From Cerrena zonata (taxonomy: Eukaryota > Basidiomycota > Agaricomycetes > Polyporales > Cerrenaceae): a DNA stretch of 64,000 nucleotides. Under the pieces are notes generated by a model. That model worked only from the letters and a program-made list of their open reading frames with translations, ran no database searches and had not been told where the DNA came from. The translations under genes were made by a program, and so were the position numbers. Position 1 is the stretch's first letter; each line of letters starts with the position of its first letter. The stretch lies in contig JASBNA010000018.1 in assembly GCA_038087015.1 (NCBI GenBank), positions 656,414 through 720,413 of the forward strand. Direction: 5' to 3'. Shown here one piece after another: positions 1-11,061 of the stretch.

Positions 1-18
1 CAGATCCAAGTACTCATA

Positions 19-3000
19 TTTGGGAAATAGGCCAATGCTGGCAAAACACGATTCCTTCAGTAACCTTTTTATCTCTGAGAATATCTACACTAGTTGATAG
101 CCTAGACAGTAGCTATAGATAAAAGAAACTACAATATTGCCCTTAAGACATAATCATTATTTGCTAATAATAATCCCACCTTGAGAGGAGGCATATCCAT
201 TTGAGACTAAGGATGCCATTATAGAAAGGTAGTCTCTTGCAATAGCAGCCTACACTAGATATCAGATTATATTCAACTAAGAAAAAGCACAAAAAATAGG
301 AAAAAAATCCTTCAAGATAATATCCAGATTACTCACACCTCACTAGTGAACTACAGGCATACCTTTGAGGAGAAATTCTGTTAAGTTAAGATAGTTGTTG
401 AATTCTTTGAGCTATAACTTGAGTAGATTGAAAGACAGGATATGTCTTTCATCTTCAGACTCATCATTATCAGATACCTTATATACTAACTTGGCCTTCT
501 TAGTTGGCTACTTATACACTGTTAATACAGTCTAAGTCTTTTTGTTGTAGATATATTTGTAATATTTTATATACTAGAGAAAGAGAGGTCAAGATATATC
601 ATCTGTTTTTTAATAGAGAAATACTTATAATAGATTCCATTAAGGTATATGCTTCTTTCTATAAATGAGCATCTTTTCTCTTTGGATAAAAAGCTGACAT
701 TACAACTGAGTGTCAGAAGCATTATTAAGTGGAAAGATTGGTAATAACATATAAATTGATGCTACATATATATCAGAGTTATCTGTCCAATCATAATACT
801 CTGCTATCTTATCAAGGCCCATCTAAAGAGCAATAATAAAATGAGAATATCTTATCTTCTCTACTTGAGCTGACCAGAGTCTATGAAGATATTTCAAGGC
901 AGGAATAATAACATAAAGATATGACTTGATCTCCTGCACTTTTATCTAAGACTAAGTTTTATGCTAATATATTAGCTTAAGCTTTTTATAATTATTTGGA
1001 TCATATAATTTCTCAGTTAGTTTGCAGTGGTAAACTGAATATGTAGATTTAGTGATAAGAGAGGTAGGTTTATTTCTTAAACTATGAATTATAGTGATGT
1101 ATTTTATAGCTAACTGAGACAAAGAGAAGAGATATTGCTATCTTGAGAATTAGATCAAAGCTGAGAATGTGAATTGATAATGGAAATAATATCTTGAATA
1201 TGGATGTCAATAGGGTGCATGCAGTTAATAGTCAATAGAATGTATATGACTAATGATTGATCAAAACTCTAATTTGAGTCTGAGCTTAATGACTTACAAA
1301 GGCCAGTCTGAGATCAAAATCTATCCAATAAGACCTTATAAGCTATACAGAAGGCTGGGCTTGGTCAGGCCTATAGTAGATCAGGCTTGAAGGTTTGAAG
1401 GTTTGAAAAGCCCAAGCATTAGCCTGCAGATCACTATCCTAAATATCACTTTTCAGATTTATCAAGTAGAAATTACAGGTTTGATCAAATAATAATACTA
1501 TGATAGTGGAGGGTAAGAGATAGGAACAAATGAAAAGCACCAGTAAAAAGAGCTTTAAAAAATAAAGCATGGTAGCAACAGAAAGGAGGTGATTTGGATA
1601 GAAACTGGGAAAGATATAGGGCCAACAAGATATGTTTTATGGGAAAAAGCAGAATATGGGATGTTTTTGAGCCTTATTTGGGGTGTTGTAGATACCAGTA
1701 GATAGAGCTCAAAAAATGGAGTATGGTAGCAAAGAAGAGCATGTGATTTGGATAGAAACTGGGGGAGCTATTGGGAAAAGAACATATGGGATGTATATTT
1801 TGATAGAACACTGCTATATATGGTATATTTCCGACATTACATAAGTGAAAATATAGGGTATGTTGTCAGATTTCACTTTGCCAATGAGCGCTTAACACCA
1901 GCTATTATATAATCACATCAGTCCATATATGGATGTATTACAAACAAATATAGATAGATAATGACATAGTTAACTAAGCGCTCTGGGCATTATTCATTAG
2001 GTGCCTAGTTAACTATGTCATTATTTATTTATATTTGATTGTAATGCACCTATATATGGACTGATATACTTATATAATAGCTGATATTAAGCGCCTATAG
2101 GCAAAGTGAAATTTGAGAATATAAGTTATGTCCTTGCTTATGTAATGCAGAAAACATACCATATATGGTAGTGTTCTGCCGAAATATATCCTCCATATGT
2201 TCTTTTCCTATAGCTTCCCCAGTTTTTATCCAAACCACATGCTTCCTTTTGCTACCAGGCTCCATTTTCAGAGCTCTATCCAATGGTACTCATATTACCC
2301 CAAATAAGGTTCAAAAACATCCCATATTCTGCCTTTTCCCATAAAACATATATTGTTTATCCTATATCTCTCCCAGTTTCTATCCAAATTACCTACTTTC
2401 TTTTGCTAATAGCCTCCTTTTCTCAACCTCTATCTATTGAGACTTTCTATATAATCATCAAGTGACCTCACATTGCTACTGCCACATTCACACTATTATC
2501 TAAGCAAATAAGTACAAATTTGATTTGATCATTATTTAATCTCTCTCTCCCCTCATATCATTTGTTCAAGTGCAGATATTACTTGCACTTAGATAGTTAC
2601 ACTATTTTTTTCTATCCAAGACTGCATGTCTTAAGAAAAAAAATAGCCTTATGCCAACTCCTGGCAGATCTATTTGAGGTGAGTCAGTTTTACATATCTG
2701 TCAAGTTATGCAGTGTCTATATAGAGATATTACATAAGCAAGCACAGCCAAATTATGATGTTGTGAGCTAGGCATCTTAGGACACAACACTTAGAGACCT
2801 TGTTCACTACATCTGTTTTGGCTTATTGCATATAGACTAATATGCTTACATAATAGCTAAAATAAGCACCCCCTGCAAATTGAAATTTGAGAACAAGGTA
2901 TGTTTTGATTATGTAATGCAGAGAACATACCATATATAGCAATTCTCTATCAAAATATAGACTTATATATTATTTTCCCTATAGCTCTCCTAATTTCTAT

Positions 3001-3599
3001 CCAAACTATATACTTCTTGTAGCTACCAGGTATCATTTTCTGAGCTCTATCTGATGGTATATACACCACTTCCAATAATATTGAAAGTGAGTCTCTGTTT
3101 TACTTTTTCTCTAAAAACATATATTGTTTAACATATCTTTCTGTCAATTCTGATCAGATCATCTTTTTTCTACTTCTACTATGCTCTATTTCTTAGGCTC
3201 TACTCATAAACATTATTTATACAACAATTGAGTGAGGTTAGTGTGCTATAATTTCACATCTTTGCAATTACCAGAGCTTATAGGGCCAACCCCACTCTAG
3301 GGTTTAACAAGTACCCAGTTTTCCCACACTTAACCTAAATCTCAATTTTGCTTATATCTCAATATCCTCTCTATCAACTCATTTTGCTCTTAGAAGTTGA
3401 CTTATAGTATAAACTTTGAGTTGTTCTATAGTCAAGTTTTGAGAGCAAAAGATGCAGTGGTTGTGAAGATATGAGATAAACAAAATTACCTCTAAACCCT
3501 AGACTAGGGCTAGGTAGTGGTTTCATGTTACGGTACAAGCGCCCCAGCAAAGTTCAGACAAGAAAAACAATACCTTCGTACCTCAGGAATCGTAATTTT
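19..3599 (+). repeat. P repeat, copy 1 (3.57 kb, foldback core)
   Basis: This AT-rich segment matches 28395-31976 in the same orientation at a constant offset of 28377 bases. From about 165 to 3588 I see no differences in the stretches compared. The leftmost 140 bases differ at roughly a dozen sites. A shorter relative (39737-41384) has the same two ends: the left end begins near TTGGGAAATARGCCAATG and the right end closes with ACAATACCTTYGTACCTCA. No terminal inverted repeats or target duplication are visible, and I see no transposase. Small open frames inside (for example 2095-2283, 2283-2465, 2562-2771) recur only because the DNA is duplicated and look non-coding. It behaves as a mobile or segmentally duplicated unit of unknown class. 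Confidence 0.75.
1380..2620. repeat. Foldback core of P copy 1
   Basis: A large imperfect inverted repeat is centred near 1988. The left arm (about 1380-1985) and right arm (about 1990-2600) are diverged reverse complements. Paired landmarks include CATAGTTAACTA and TAGTTAACTATG flanking the centre, GGGGGAGCTATTGGGAAAAG against CTTTTCCTATAGCTTCCCC, and GGATAGAAACTGGG against CCCAGTTTCTATCC. A further direct partial copy of the right arm occurs at about 2800-3200. The structure could extrude a long hairpin. No coding capacity is evident. Confidence 0.75.
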
Positions 3600-3984
3600 G
3601 TGAGTACTTGTAAGTATTTATAGCGATAATCTATAGATCCAAGTAGAGTCACAAGTACTTCAATTTTAGCTACTTTTCTCTAAGCACAAGTATCAAAACT
3701 GCTATATAACAATAGAATAAACTGCCAATATAATTATTTCAATAAGAGTATCTATATATAGTGGTTTAAAAGCATATTTCAAAGCTTTAAGATCAATAAT
3801 ATCTTAGGTAAATTATTATAGAACTTCAAATTATATTAGTTTATTGCTAAGTATTTGCTTCAGCCATCAGCATCTATTAACCAACTGCCTGTATACTATT
3901 TTATGTTATTGTCTACTTCTAACTTTTAAAGACAAATAAGTAAGATATTTATTATCACTATTCTTTTAGTGTTACTTTCGGGTT
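3600..3984. other. AT-rich spacer, no feature seen
   Basis: Low-complexity AT-rich DNA between the end of P copy 1 and the inverted fragment. I see no credible reading frame, RNA gene or repeat boundary inside it. The short string TAGATCCAAGTA near 3632 resembles the first bases of the window, hinting that flanking sequence is shared, but this is too short to interpret. Confidence 0.5.
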
Positions 3985-5015
3985 ATTGCTTTAGGCGCTT
4001 AGTTAACTATGTCATTATCTATCTATATTTGTTTGTAATACATCCATATATGGACTGATGTGATTATATAATAGCTGGTGTTAAGCGCTCATTGGCAAAG
4101 TGAAATCTGACAACATACCCTATATTTTCACTTATGTAATGTCGGAAATATACCATATATAGCAGTGTTCTATCAAAATATACATCCCATATGTTCTTTT
4201 CCCAATAGCTCCCCCAGTTTCTATCCAAATCACATGCTCTTCTTTGCTACCATACTCCATTTTTTGAGCTCTATCTACTGGTATCTACAACACCCCAAAT
4301 AAGGCTCAAAAACATCCCATATTCTGCTTTTTCCCATAAAACATATCTTGTTGGCCCTATATCTTTCCCAGTTTCTATCCAAATCACCTCCTTTCTGTTG
4401 CTACCATGCTTTATTTTTTAAAGCTCTTTTTACTGGTGCTTTTCATTTGTTCCTATCTCTTACCCTCCACTATCATAGTATTATTATTTGATCAAACCTG
4501 TAATTTCTACTTGATAAATCTGAAAAGTGATATTTAGGATAGTGATCTGCAGGCTAATGCTTGGGCTTTTCAAACCTTCAAACCTTCAAGCCTGATCTAC
4601 TATAGGCCTGACCAAGCCCAGCCTTCTGTATAGCTTATAAGGTCTTATTGGATAGATTTTGATCTCAGACTGGCCTTTGTAAGTCATTAAGCTCAGACTC
4701 AAATTAGAGTTTTGATCAATCATTAGTCATATACATTCTATTGACTATTAACTGCATGCACCCTATTGACATCCATATTCAAGATATTATTTCCATTATC
4801 AATTCACATTCTCAGCTTTGATCTAATTCTCAAGATAGCAATATCTCTTCTCTTTGTCTCAGTTAGCTATAAAATACATCACTATAATTCATAGTTTAAG
4901 AAATAAACCTACCTCTCTTATCACTAAATCTACATATTCAGTTTACCACTGCAAACTAACTGAGAAATTATACAATCCAAAATAGAAAGCTTAAGCTAAT
5001 ATATTAGCATAAAAC
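3985..5015 (-). repeat. Inverted partial copy of P (matches about 960-1985)
   Basis: This segment is the reverse complement of about 960-1985 and is essentially identical over most of its length. For instance, the reverse complement of 1201-1380 reads through 4610-4790 without a difference that I can find. Identity fades after about 4970. Together with P copy 1 it forms a pair of one-kilobase arms about 2 kb apart, so the first 5 kb of the window is a large interrupted palindrome. Confidence 0.8.
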
Positions 5016-6050
5016 TTGATCTCTTGCACATACAAAGATGACACAACTAGCTATATCTACCAATAGTGCTTATCAATCAAGGTTTTCTTCTTTCATTGTA
5101 GCTGTCTCTTTTTTCATTTTAACAGCAATCTCTTTAGTTTTAGCTCCAGCTTTACAAAGCTTTTTAGCCTCTATTCTTTTAAGCTTTTCAATAGCAATTA
5201 TCTTAGACAATGACTCAGATAATTCTGAATCAAAAGTCACCTCAACTTCAAGATGTAAAAGTGAAAGATATCTCAAAAGAAACAAGATAAGTTTCTATCA
5301 TAATATTATTTTATTGAACTTTTAATAATGATTAAATCACTTATTTAGCAACAAACAAAAGGAAAAAGAATATAACTCCAGAGCCTGTTAATGAGAAGAG
5401 ATTTCTCAAAGATGTAAATATTTAGCCTAAAAGAACTGATCTTTCAAACTCAAGCCAGCCTAGTTCTGATATCAACTACTTTTTTAGATCTCAGTTGCAA
5501 GAGATATCATCCTTAGGTGGCCAGAAAAACCGTAGAGCATATAAACTTTGCTTATAAGTGTTTCTATTAACTCAGATATTATCTGTTGCAGGCAAATAAA
5601 AGAAGAACTACAATATCTAGTAGCTAATATCTTTATATTATATTATTATTTAGAGATTTATTATATTGTATATTTATTTAGTCCAAGTTTTGTGCTTATT
5701 ATATAGTTTGATCTCAATTGATAAGGTAGGTATCATAAATAAGCTATTGAGAACTATTTTGCATCTAAATTCTCTAAAGATACATAGAAATGAAAGATTG
5801 TTTAGCAACACAAAATAAAATATTAACAAATCTTCTATCTTCATCTTCAGAAACTGCCACCTGCTAAATGCAAAATCAAATGTACTACTTAATGTTTTTA
5901 TAAAATTACTGTCAAATGACTAATTGCTACTGACCAGATATGTTTTTATATTTCTTTATATATAGTACTCTATATTAATCTGAAGAATAGCCTCTTAGTG
6001 TGACAGAATATCTAAAGTATAAAGAGATAATTGAAGTTGCAGCAGCAGCT
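5016..6050. other. AT-rich region with one Lys/Glu-rich frame
   Basis: No gene is convincing here. A minus-strand frame at 5073-5285 (70 codons) is rich in Lys and Glu with repeated KEIAVKMKKE-like runs and would be helical. It has no recognisable domain, and an overlapping plus-strand frame exists at 5038-5325. The rest of the interval is AT-rich and stop-dense on both strands. It could be the charged tail of a decayed transposon-encoded protein, but nothing in the sequence shows this. Confidence 0.3.
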
Positions 6051-6429
6051 ACGTCAGGAAAAACCCCCCCATCTAACCAGGATAAAATTATACCTAGATC
6101 CTGCTAACCAGACACATCAATAATAATTGCATAATAGTCAGTGATAATTTATAGCTAATCAGGACTAAGTTAGCCCTAGATCCCTTGCTAATTCCATTCT
6201 AGATTACTTCATAGACATATTCTGACTGATTGCTAGTTCAGCCCTAATTTGCTCTCTAATCTCTTTCTAGTTGACCATATTGCTTGAATTTCAGTATTTT
6301 TGTATTCAAAATGTTTGTCTCAAGTCAACAGCAAGGCTATATAAAATTCTAACCTATTTAAACTATGATACATGCATTGGAAGATAATACAAAAGCTAGA
6401 AATGGTGTAGACAATAGCAATATCAGACT

Positions 6430-7114
6430 CAGTCAGAATCACCCTCAATGGCAGTATCAACATCAACACAAGAGGGTAGAGACATACATCATTGGTGTCC
6501 ACAGTACACGGGCAAGAGCAAGGGCATGTTTGGTGATCTCAAACTTGTGTTTGGGGAAGACTACAGCAAAATCGTCAGTGTCAAGACTCATCTCATCAAG
6601 CAAGTGGAACCCCAGAGCCAGGGTACATACCATACCGACACCAAGATGTCATTCAGCTTCATTGACGATCACAAGCTGGAGGAGACCGGTGAGCTTGAAA
6701 CCGTTACTGACACCCTCAAGGTCCATCGACCTCTTCATAGGCAACAGCAAGGGGGCCACAGGCAGCGAACTTGTTGACATCAGCCTCAAGATGATTCTTG
6801 TGTTCCTCAGATGTGCTGTGTGGGTAGACTTCGACGGCAAGAGAAGTTAGAGCTTCCCAAAGCAAGAGAGGCGCCACAACCACAGAGAGTGAGATCAAGT
6901 CAAAATATCGACGACCTCAGTCTATTCCGCCTTCAAGTGGAAGCACAACGGAGTAGTATCCTAAAGAATCAATAGTGTGTGAGTTGAGTACAGCAGAGAA
7001 GAGTTTGAACACACCAATCAAAATCAACCCGACCATACACCTAAGACCAATCCTGCCCACCAAAGAGAGATAACGAAGAGTAAGAGGAAAGAGGAAAGAA
7101 GAAGTTGAAGTCAA
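6430..7114 (-). pseudogene. Decayed membrane-protein-like coding region
   Basis: On the minus strand from 7114 downwards a protein-like reading runs through hydrophobic segments, including VGLILIGVFKLF, LISLSVVVAPLLLWEAL and, in a shifted frame, GMVCTLALGFHLLDEM. It ends near 6445 in KHALALARVLWTPMMYV. It is broken by a TGA at about 6914-6916, a frameshift near 6716 and another TGA near 6649, where a TGG-to-TGA change is plausible. Composition and hydropathy suggest a multi-pass integral membrane protein. I do not recognise the family. A plus-strand frame (6448-6777) overlaps but has poorer protein-like composition. No start codon can be assigned. Confidence 0.35.
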
Positions 7115-7269
7115 CCAAGCATGAGTTGGACACGTAGGCTTGATCGTGCTTAGCGCCCAGTCACCTGATAGGTTAACACGCGGTTACACCCCTACGATGG
7201 CAGGACATGCTCATAGTGACTGACACGATAGGGGACCCAGGTGAGTTGCCGACCATTTTGCAAGATTAC

Positions 7270-8075
7270 TCACCTTATACTCACCGTAACAGCCTCTTCT
7301 TTGGTGCGTTTGAATTTTACTGAGCAGGGCTCTCTAACAGCATCACTCGCACTCCGTTTGACTGAGTGTGTAGCTGTTGACGTTGTGGTGAAGTTCCCGG
7401 GAATCATTGGGGCTGCACCCAAGCTAATGGGACCATTTCTTAGGTTACTCTCCACATAATGAGCTCGTCGAGGACATGTTGGATAGTGGTAAGTCCCCTC
7501 TACATTTTGAGTACTCACACATCCTAATTAAACAGCTTGTTCGACTTCCACCCTCCCTACAATACCAGTCATATCACCTCCCTCACTCTGATATTGCACT
7601 TTGATCGATTTGCATATTACTTGCCTCATACTGGTCGTAACAGGCTCGCGCTGGACTTGTTGGACTCGTGTTCAAAAGGGCTCTCAGATAATACCTGGAA
7701 CGTCCCATTTGGTCTAGTAGGTAGTCTTCAATGTTGCAATTGATTTCTAGTGGATTGGACCCCAGTTAATGAGTCAGTTCCTTAGGTTTATTCTGGATGC
7801 AACAGGTTATTCAAGGATGCATTTGAAAGTGGTAAGCCTCTTCTGCACCTGGATCCTCTGTTCATCCTGATTCAGTAAGTTATTTGTGTTCTACAGATCC
7901 TGCAACTTGATCACATCTGAGTCACACACACCTCTCCAAAAAACTTATCTCAATCAGTTTCTGATTGTTCTCCTTGATCATTAGTGTGTTGGAGCTGTAC
8001 TGAACAGGCCTTTGAGATGATACCAGGAACATCCTGTCTGGTACACTACACAGTCTTTAACTCTATGTATTGAAA
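7270..8075 (+). repeat. Three diverged exon-like tandem modules
   Basis: Modules of about 330 bp recur at about 7270-7535, 7600-7900 and 7975-8075. The first two share a core ending in CTTAGGTT...CT and then TAGTGGTAAG or AAGTGGTAAG, which looks like an exon end followed by a GTAAG donor. The second and third share AGATRATACCWGGAAC and AGTCTT. Reading through the first two in the same relative frame gives NELVEDMLDSGK and NRLFKDAFESGK, so they probably derive from one protein-coding repeat. All have stops. The encoded family is unknown to me. Confidence 0.4.
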
Positions 8076-8634
8076 TTATGATTCAATATTGATTATTGTT
8101 AGAAAGCAAGGGTTTAGGATGATCTAGTCTACTAAGTAGAAAGATCTAGAAGTTTCAATATATCTCAGCTTATACACTAGTAGTAAATTATACCAAGTTA
8201 TTATATCTAGCTGATAGTAGCTAAGAAACTAGTGAAAGTACCTTGCAAACCAGCAAATAAATATATTGAAATAGCACCACTAGCTAACATCAGCTTATAA
8301 ACTAGTGAAAGTAGGTTATATAGTAGCAAAGGAGTATACAAAAATTGTACAACTAGAAGCTATTATCTTGCATACTATGTTCATTAGACTGCACATTAGT
8401 GACTAAATAGATAAAGATAGGACTTTCAGATGCTATTAGATTATAAAATAGATGAGAAATAGATCAAATTAGGGATTTCAGGTACTATTAGATGATATAT
8501 TATATAGAATGAGAGAAATCAGTCTAGGATTAGATAATTAACTATATAAATTATTGAGATCTAGCAGAATTATTGAATCTAGTACTAATCAGTGCTAAAT
8601 TAATACTGGTTAGCAGGGGGTGTTTTTCCTAATG

Positions 8635-9289
8635 TACTGATGATATAAAGATACCCTTTTACAAGGTCTGTCAGCAAACTATCATGAAGATGTTTTATAA
8701 GTAAATAGAATCTCTAAAGCAAAGACTAAATATAAGTTGTGCAGAACAAAATATACTCAGCAATATTGACATAATCTTTAGGGTAATACTATCAAATGTG
8801 ATATTAACCTTACTTGCAATATTTAGCAAACAAGTAATGCAGATAGCTAATTAGCTGTAACTAGCGATTAGATTGAAGATACATTACAAGAGTGGACATT
8901 GTCAAGTGCTTTTCTAGGTTTTATCTAGATAAATAATGCATATAATAGTGTATATTTCGGATAAGCCTTCTTTAAGATTATTGATCAATTGAGGATTACC
9001 TATAAGATAAGTTTCTGCTCTCATTTTTGTTGTAAATTATTTGCCCACTCTCACAGTGCTTTATAAGTTTGCACTTCAGTTGAAGATTGGACTGAAAAAG
9101 AAGTGAAATATTATAATTAGTTGCATAAAGTATATTAGCTTATATATCATTATATATTCTATATTATTTATTGAAAAACTTATTATAGCTATCTTAGATA
9201 TGTTATTAATTTTGCAACTTAGATGCTATTTAAGACATATAGCAAAATACTATATTTTAATCTTGCCAACTTTGATAAGTATATACTCA
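8635..9289. other. AT-rich interval, no supported gene
   Basis: AT-rich DNA. Around 8860-9110 one plus-strand frame shows protein-like runs separated by several stops, which suggests a very old coding relic, but I cannot assign a family or boundaries. No RNA gene or terminal repeat is visible. Confidence 0.4.
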
Positions 9290-10599
9290 TAGACAATATT
9301 TTCTCAGATAATTGTGAACCTATATATAATAAAGTAGGACTCATCTTAGGGTTAGAGTTATATTTGAGAAAATAGAGCATAGTAGCAAAAGAAATAAGTA
9401 GTTTGATAAGAATTGATAAAGATATAGATCAAATAGCATATGTTGAGGGAGAAAGGTGATTTATAGTGTTTTTTGAAGCTTATGTTGAAAGCTGCAGTTA
9501 TCATTATATAGAGCTCAAAGAATAGAGCCTAGTAGGAAAAGAAAGTACATAGTTTGAAATAGAATTGACCAAGATATAAGGCAAATAACATATATTTTAG
9601 GAGGGAAAAGTGATTTATAGAGTGTTTTCAAACCTTATTGGGGTAACTGTAGATACTAGTGGATAGAGCTCAGAAAATGGAGGCTGGTAGTGATAAGAAG
9701 GATATAATTTGGATAGAAGGTGGGTGAGATATGGGGAAAACAATATATAGGATGTATGTTTTGACAGAAGACTGTCATATATGGTATATTTTCCATATTA
9801 CATAATCAGACATATGACTTATTGTCTCAGATCCCACTTTGCTAGTGAGTGCTTAATACTGGCTATTATGTAATACAATCTGTCTATATGTGGGTATTAT
9901 ATAAGTAAATAATATTAAATAATGATGTAGTGAACTAGGTGCTTTGGGATTATTTATCACTTAGGCACTTAGTTCACTATGTCATTATTTACTTATATTT
10001 GTTTATGGCATACCCATATATAGCCTAATTTATCTACATCATAGCCAGGATTAAGTGCCCACCAGCAAAGTGAAATTTGAGACAATAAGTCATACATCTG
10101 ATTATGGAATATAGAAAACATACCATATATGGCAATCTTCTACCACAACATATATCCCATTTGTTCCTTTCCCCATAGCTCCCCAGTTTCGATTCAAACC
10201 ACATGCTTCTTTTTGCTACCATACTCCATCTTTTGAGCTCTATCCAATGGTACCCACATCACCCCAAATAGGGTTCAAAAACATCCCATATTCCACTTTT
10301 CCCCTCCTAAAACATATCTTGTTAGCCTTATATCTTTCCCAGTTTCTATCCAAATCACCTCCTTTCTTTTGCTAATAGCCTCCATGTCTCAAGCTCTATC
10401 TATTGACACTCTCCATATAATCATCAAGTGACCTCACATTGCTGCTGCCACATTCACACTATTACCTAAGCAAATAAGTATAAATATAATCTGCAAAATT
10501 TGATTTGATCTCTCTTTCTTCACATCATCTATTCAAGTATTGATATTACTTGCACTTAGATAGTTACACTATTTTCTTCTATCCAGGACTACATGTCTT
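9290..10599. repeat. Foldback repeat related to the P core
   Basis: A diverged relative of the P foldback core. The left arm (about 9350-9950) and right arm (about 9955-10580) are mutually inverted around 9950, with GATGTAGTGAACTA against TAGTTCACTATGTC at the centre. The right arm parallels 1990-2640 closely, including CCCCAGTTTCGATTCAAACC, GAGCTCTATCCAATGG and CTATCCAGGACTACATGTCTT. The old minus-strand copia LTR begins at 10600, directly after that last string, so the retroelement inserted into this repeat. Confidence 0.7.
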
Positions 10600-10986
10600 T
10601 GTTAAAGGGTGACTCAAACCAGGGAATAGATCGACCTGGGGGGCACACAAATGCTCTGGAACACAATGAGAGCAGTTTATTGAGAGGGAATTACAATACT
10701 TGCCTGGAACACAATGAGAGCAGTTAGAGAGCCCTGAAAGCGACCAGACATACTAGATAGGAAGGAGAACTCAGCTATAGCCAGATTAAGCGACTGAAGG
10801 CTCGGCAATAAGCGAAGAAAAGTGAAATGAAACACAAGTCTACCCTGCATTGGGTGGAGCACTAAATACTGAAGCTAGAGCGAAGGGGAAAAGTGCTACT
10901 GGAAGCTGAGTGTCTACAGAGTCTGTTTATGAAGTCAAAAGATAGAATAGATAAGGTGGAACATCACCAAAACATGAAGTTTAACA
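10600..10986 (-). repeat. 3' LTR of the old minus-strand copia
   Basis: About 387 bp, reverse complementary to the LTRs at 12760-13145 and 17778-18163. It starts and ends with the family TG...CA borders (TGTTAAAGGGTGAC at this end on the + strand, GTTTAACA at the other). Most differences from the young LTR are at CpG sites, including both CpGs of the internal 20-bp palindrome. Confidence 0.9.
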
Positions 10987-11061
10987 CTCTCCCTTGATGT
11001 TGCACCTCTGAAACTCCCCCTGGACCCAGTGTCACTCCAAACCCATCATAGACCGGAATTC

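Larger units (their letters stand above)
6052..8634. mobile_element. Putative TIR element carrying decayed coding pieces
   Basis: The left boundary reads TACGTCAGGAAAAACCCCCC followed by ATCTAACCAG. The right boundary, read on the other strand, is TACATTAGGAAAAACACCCC followed by CTGCTAACCAG. These are matching termini of about 30 bases, with the differing positions mainly CpG-type or other transitions. A TA flanks each end, as in Tc1/mariner-like elements, but a two-base duplication is weak evidence. The interior has a distinctly higher GC block (about 6430-7850) with decayed protein-like stretches, bordered by AT-rich DNA. No transposase is recognisable. An alternative is two unrelated C-rich repeats that happen to be inverted. 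Confidence 0.4.

Noticed and set aside
2095..2771. Small open frames at 2095-2283, 2283-2465 and 2562-2771, repeated exactly at 30472-31148
   Set aside because: They recur only because the whole P repeat is duplicated; they lie in foldback arms, lack protein-like composition and are not preserved in the diverged copies at 9.3-10.6 kb or 40 kb.
19..3599. P as a Helitron
   Set aside because: Ends are not TC...CTRR, the 3' end lacks the usual short hairpin immediately before the terminus, and no Rep/helicase is inside.
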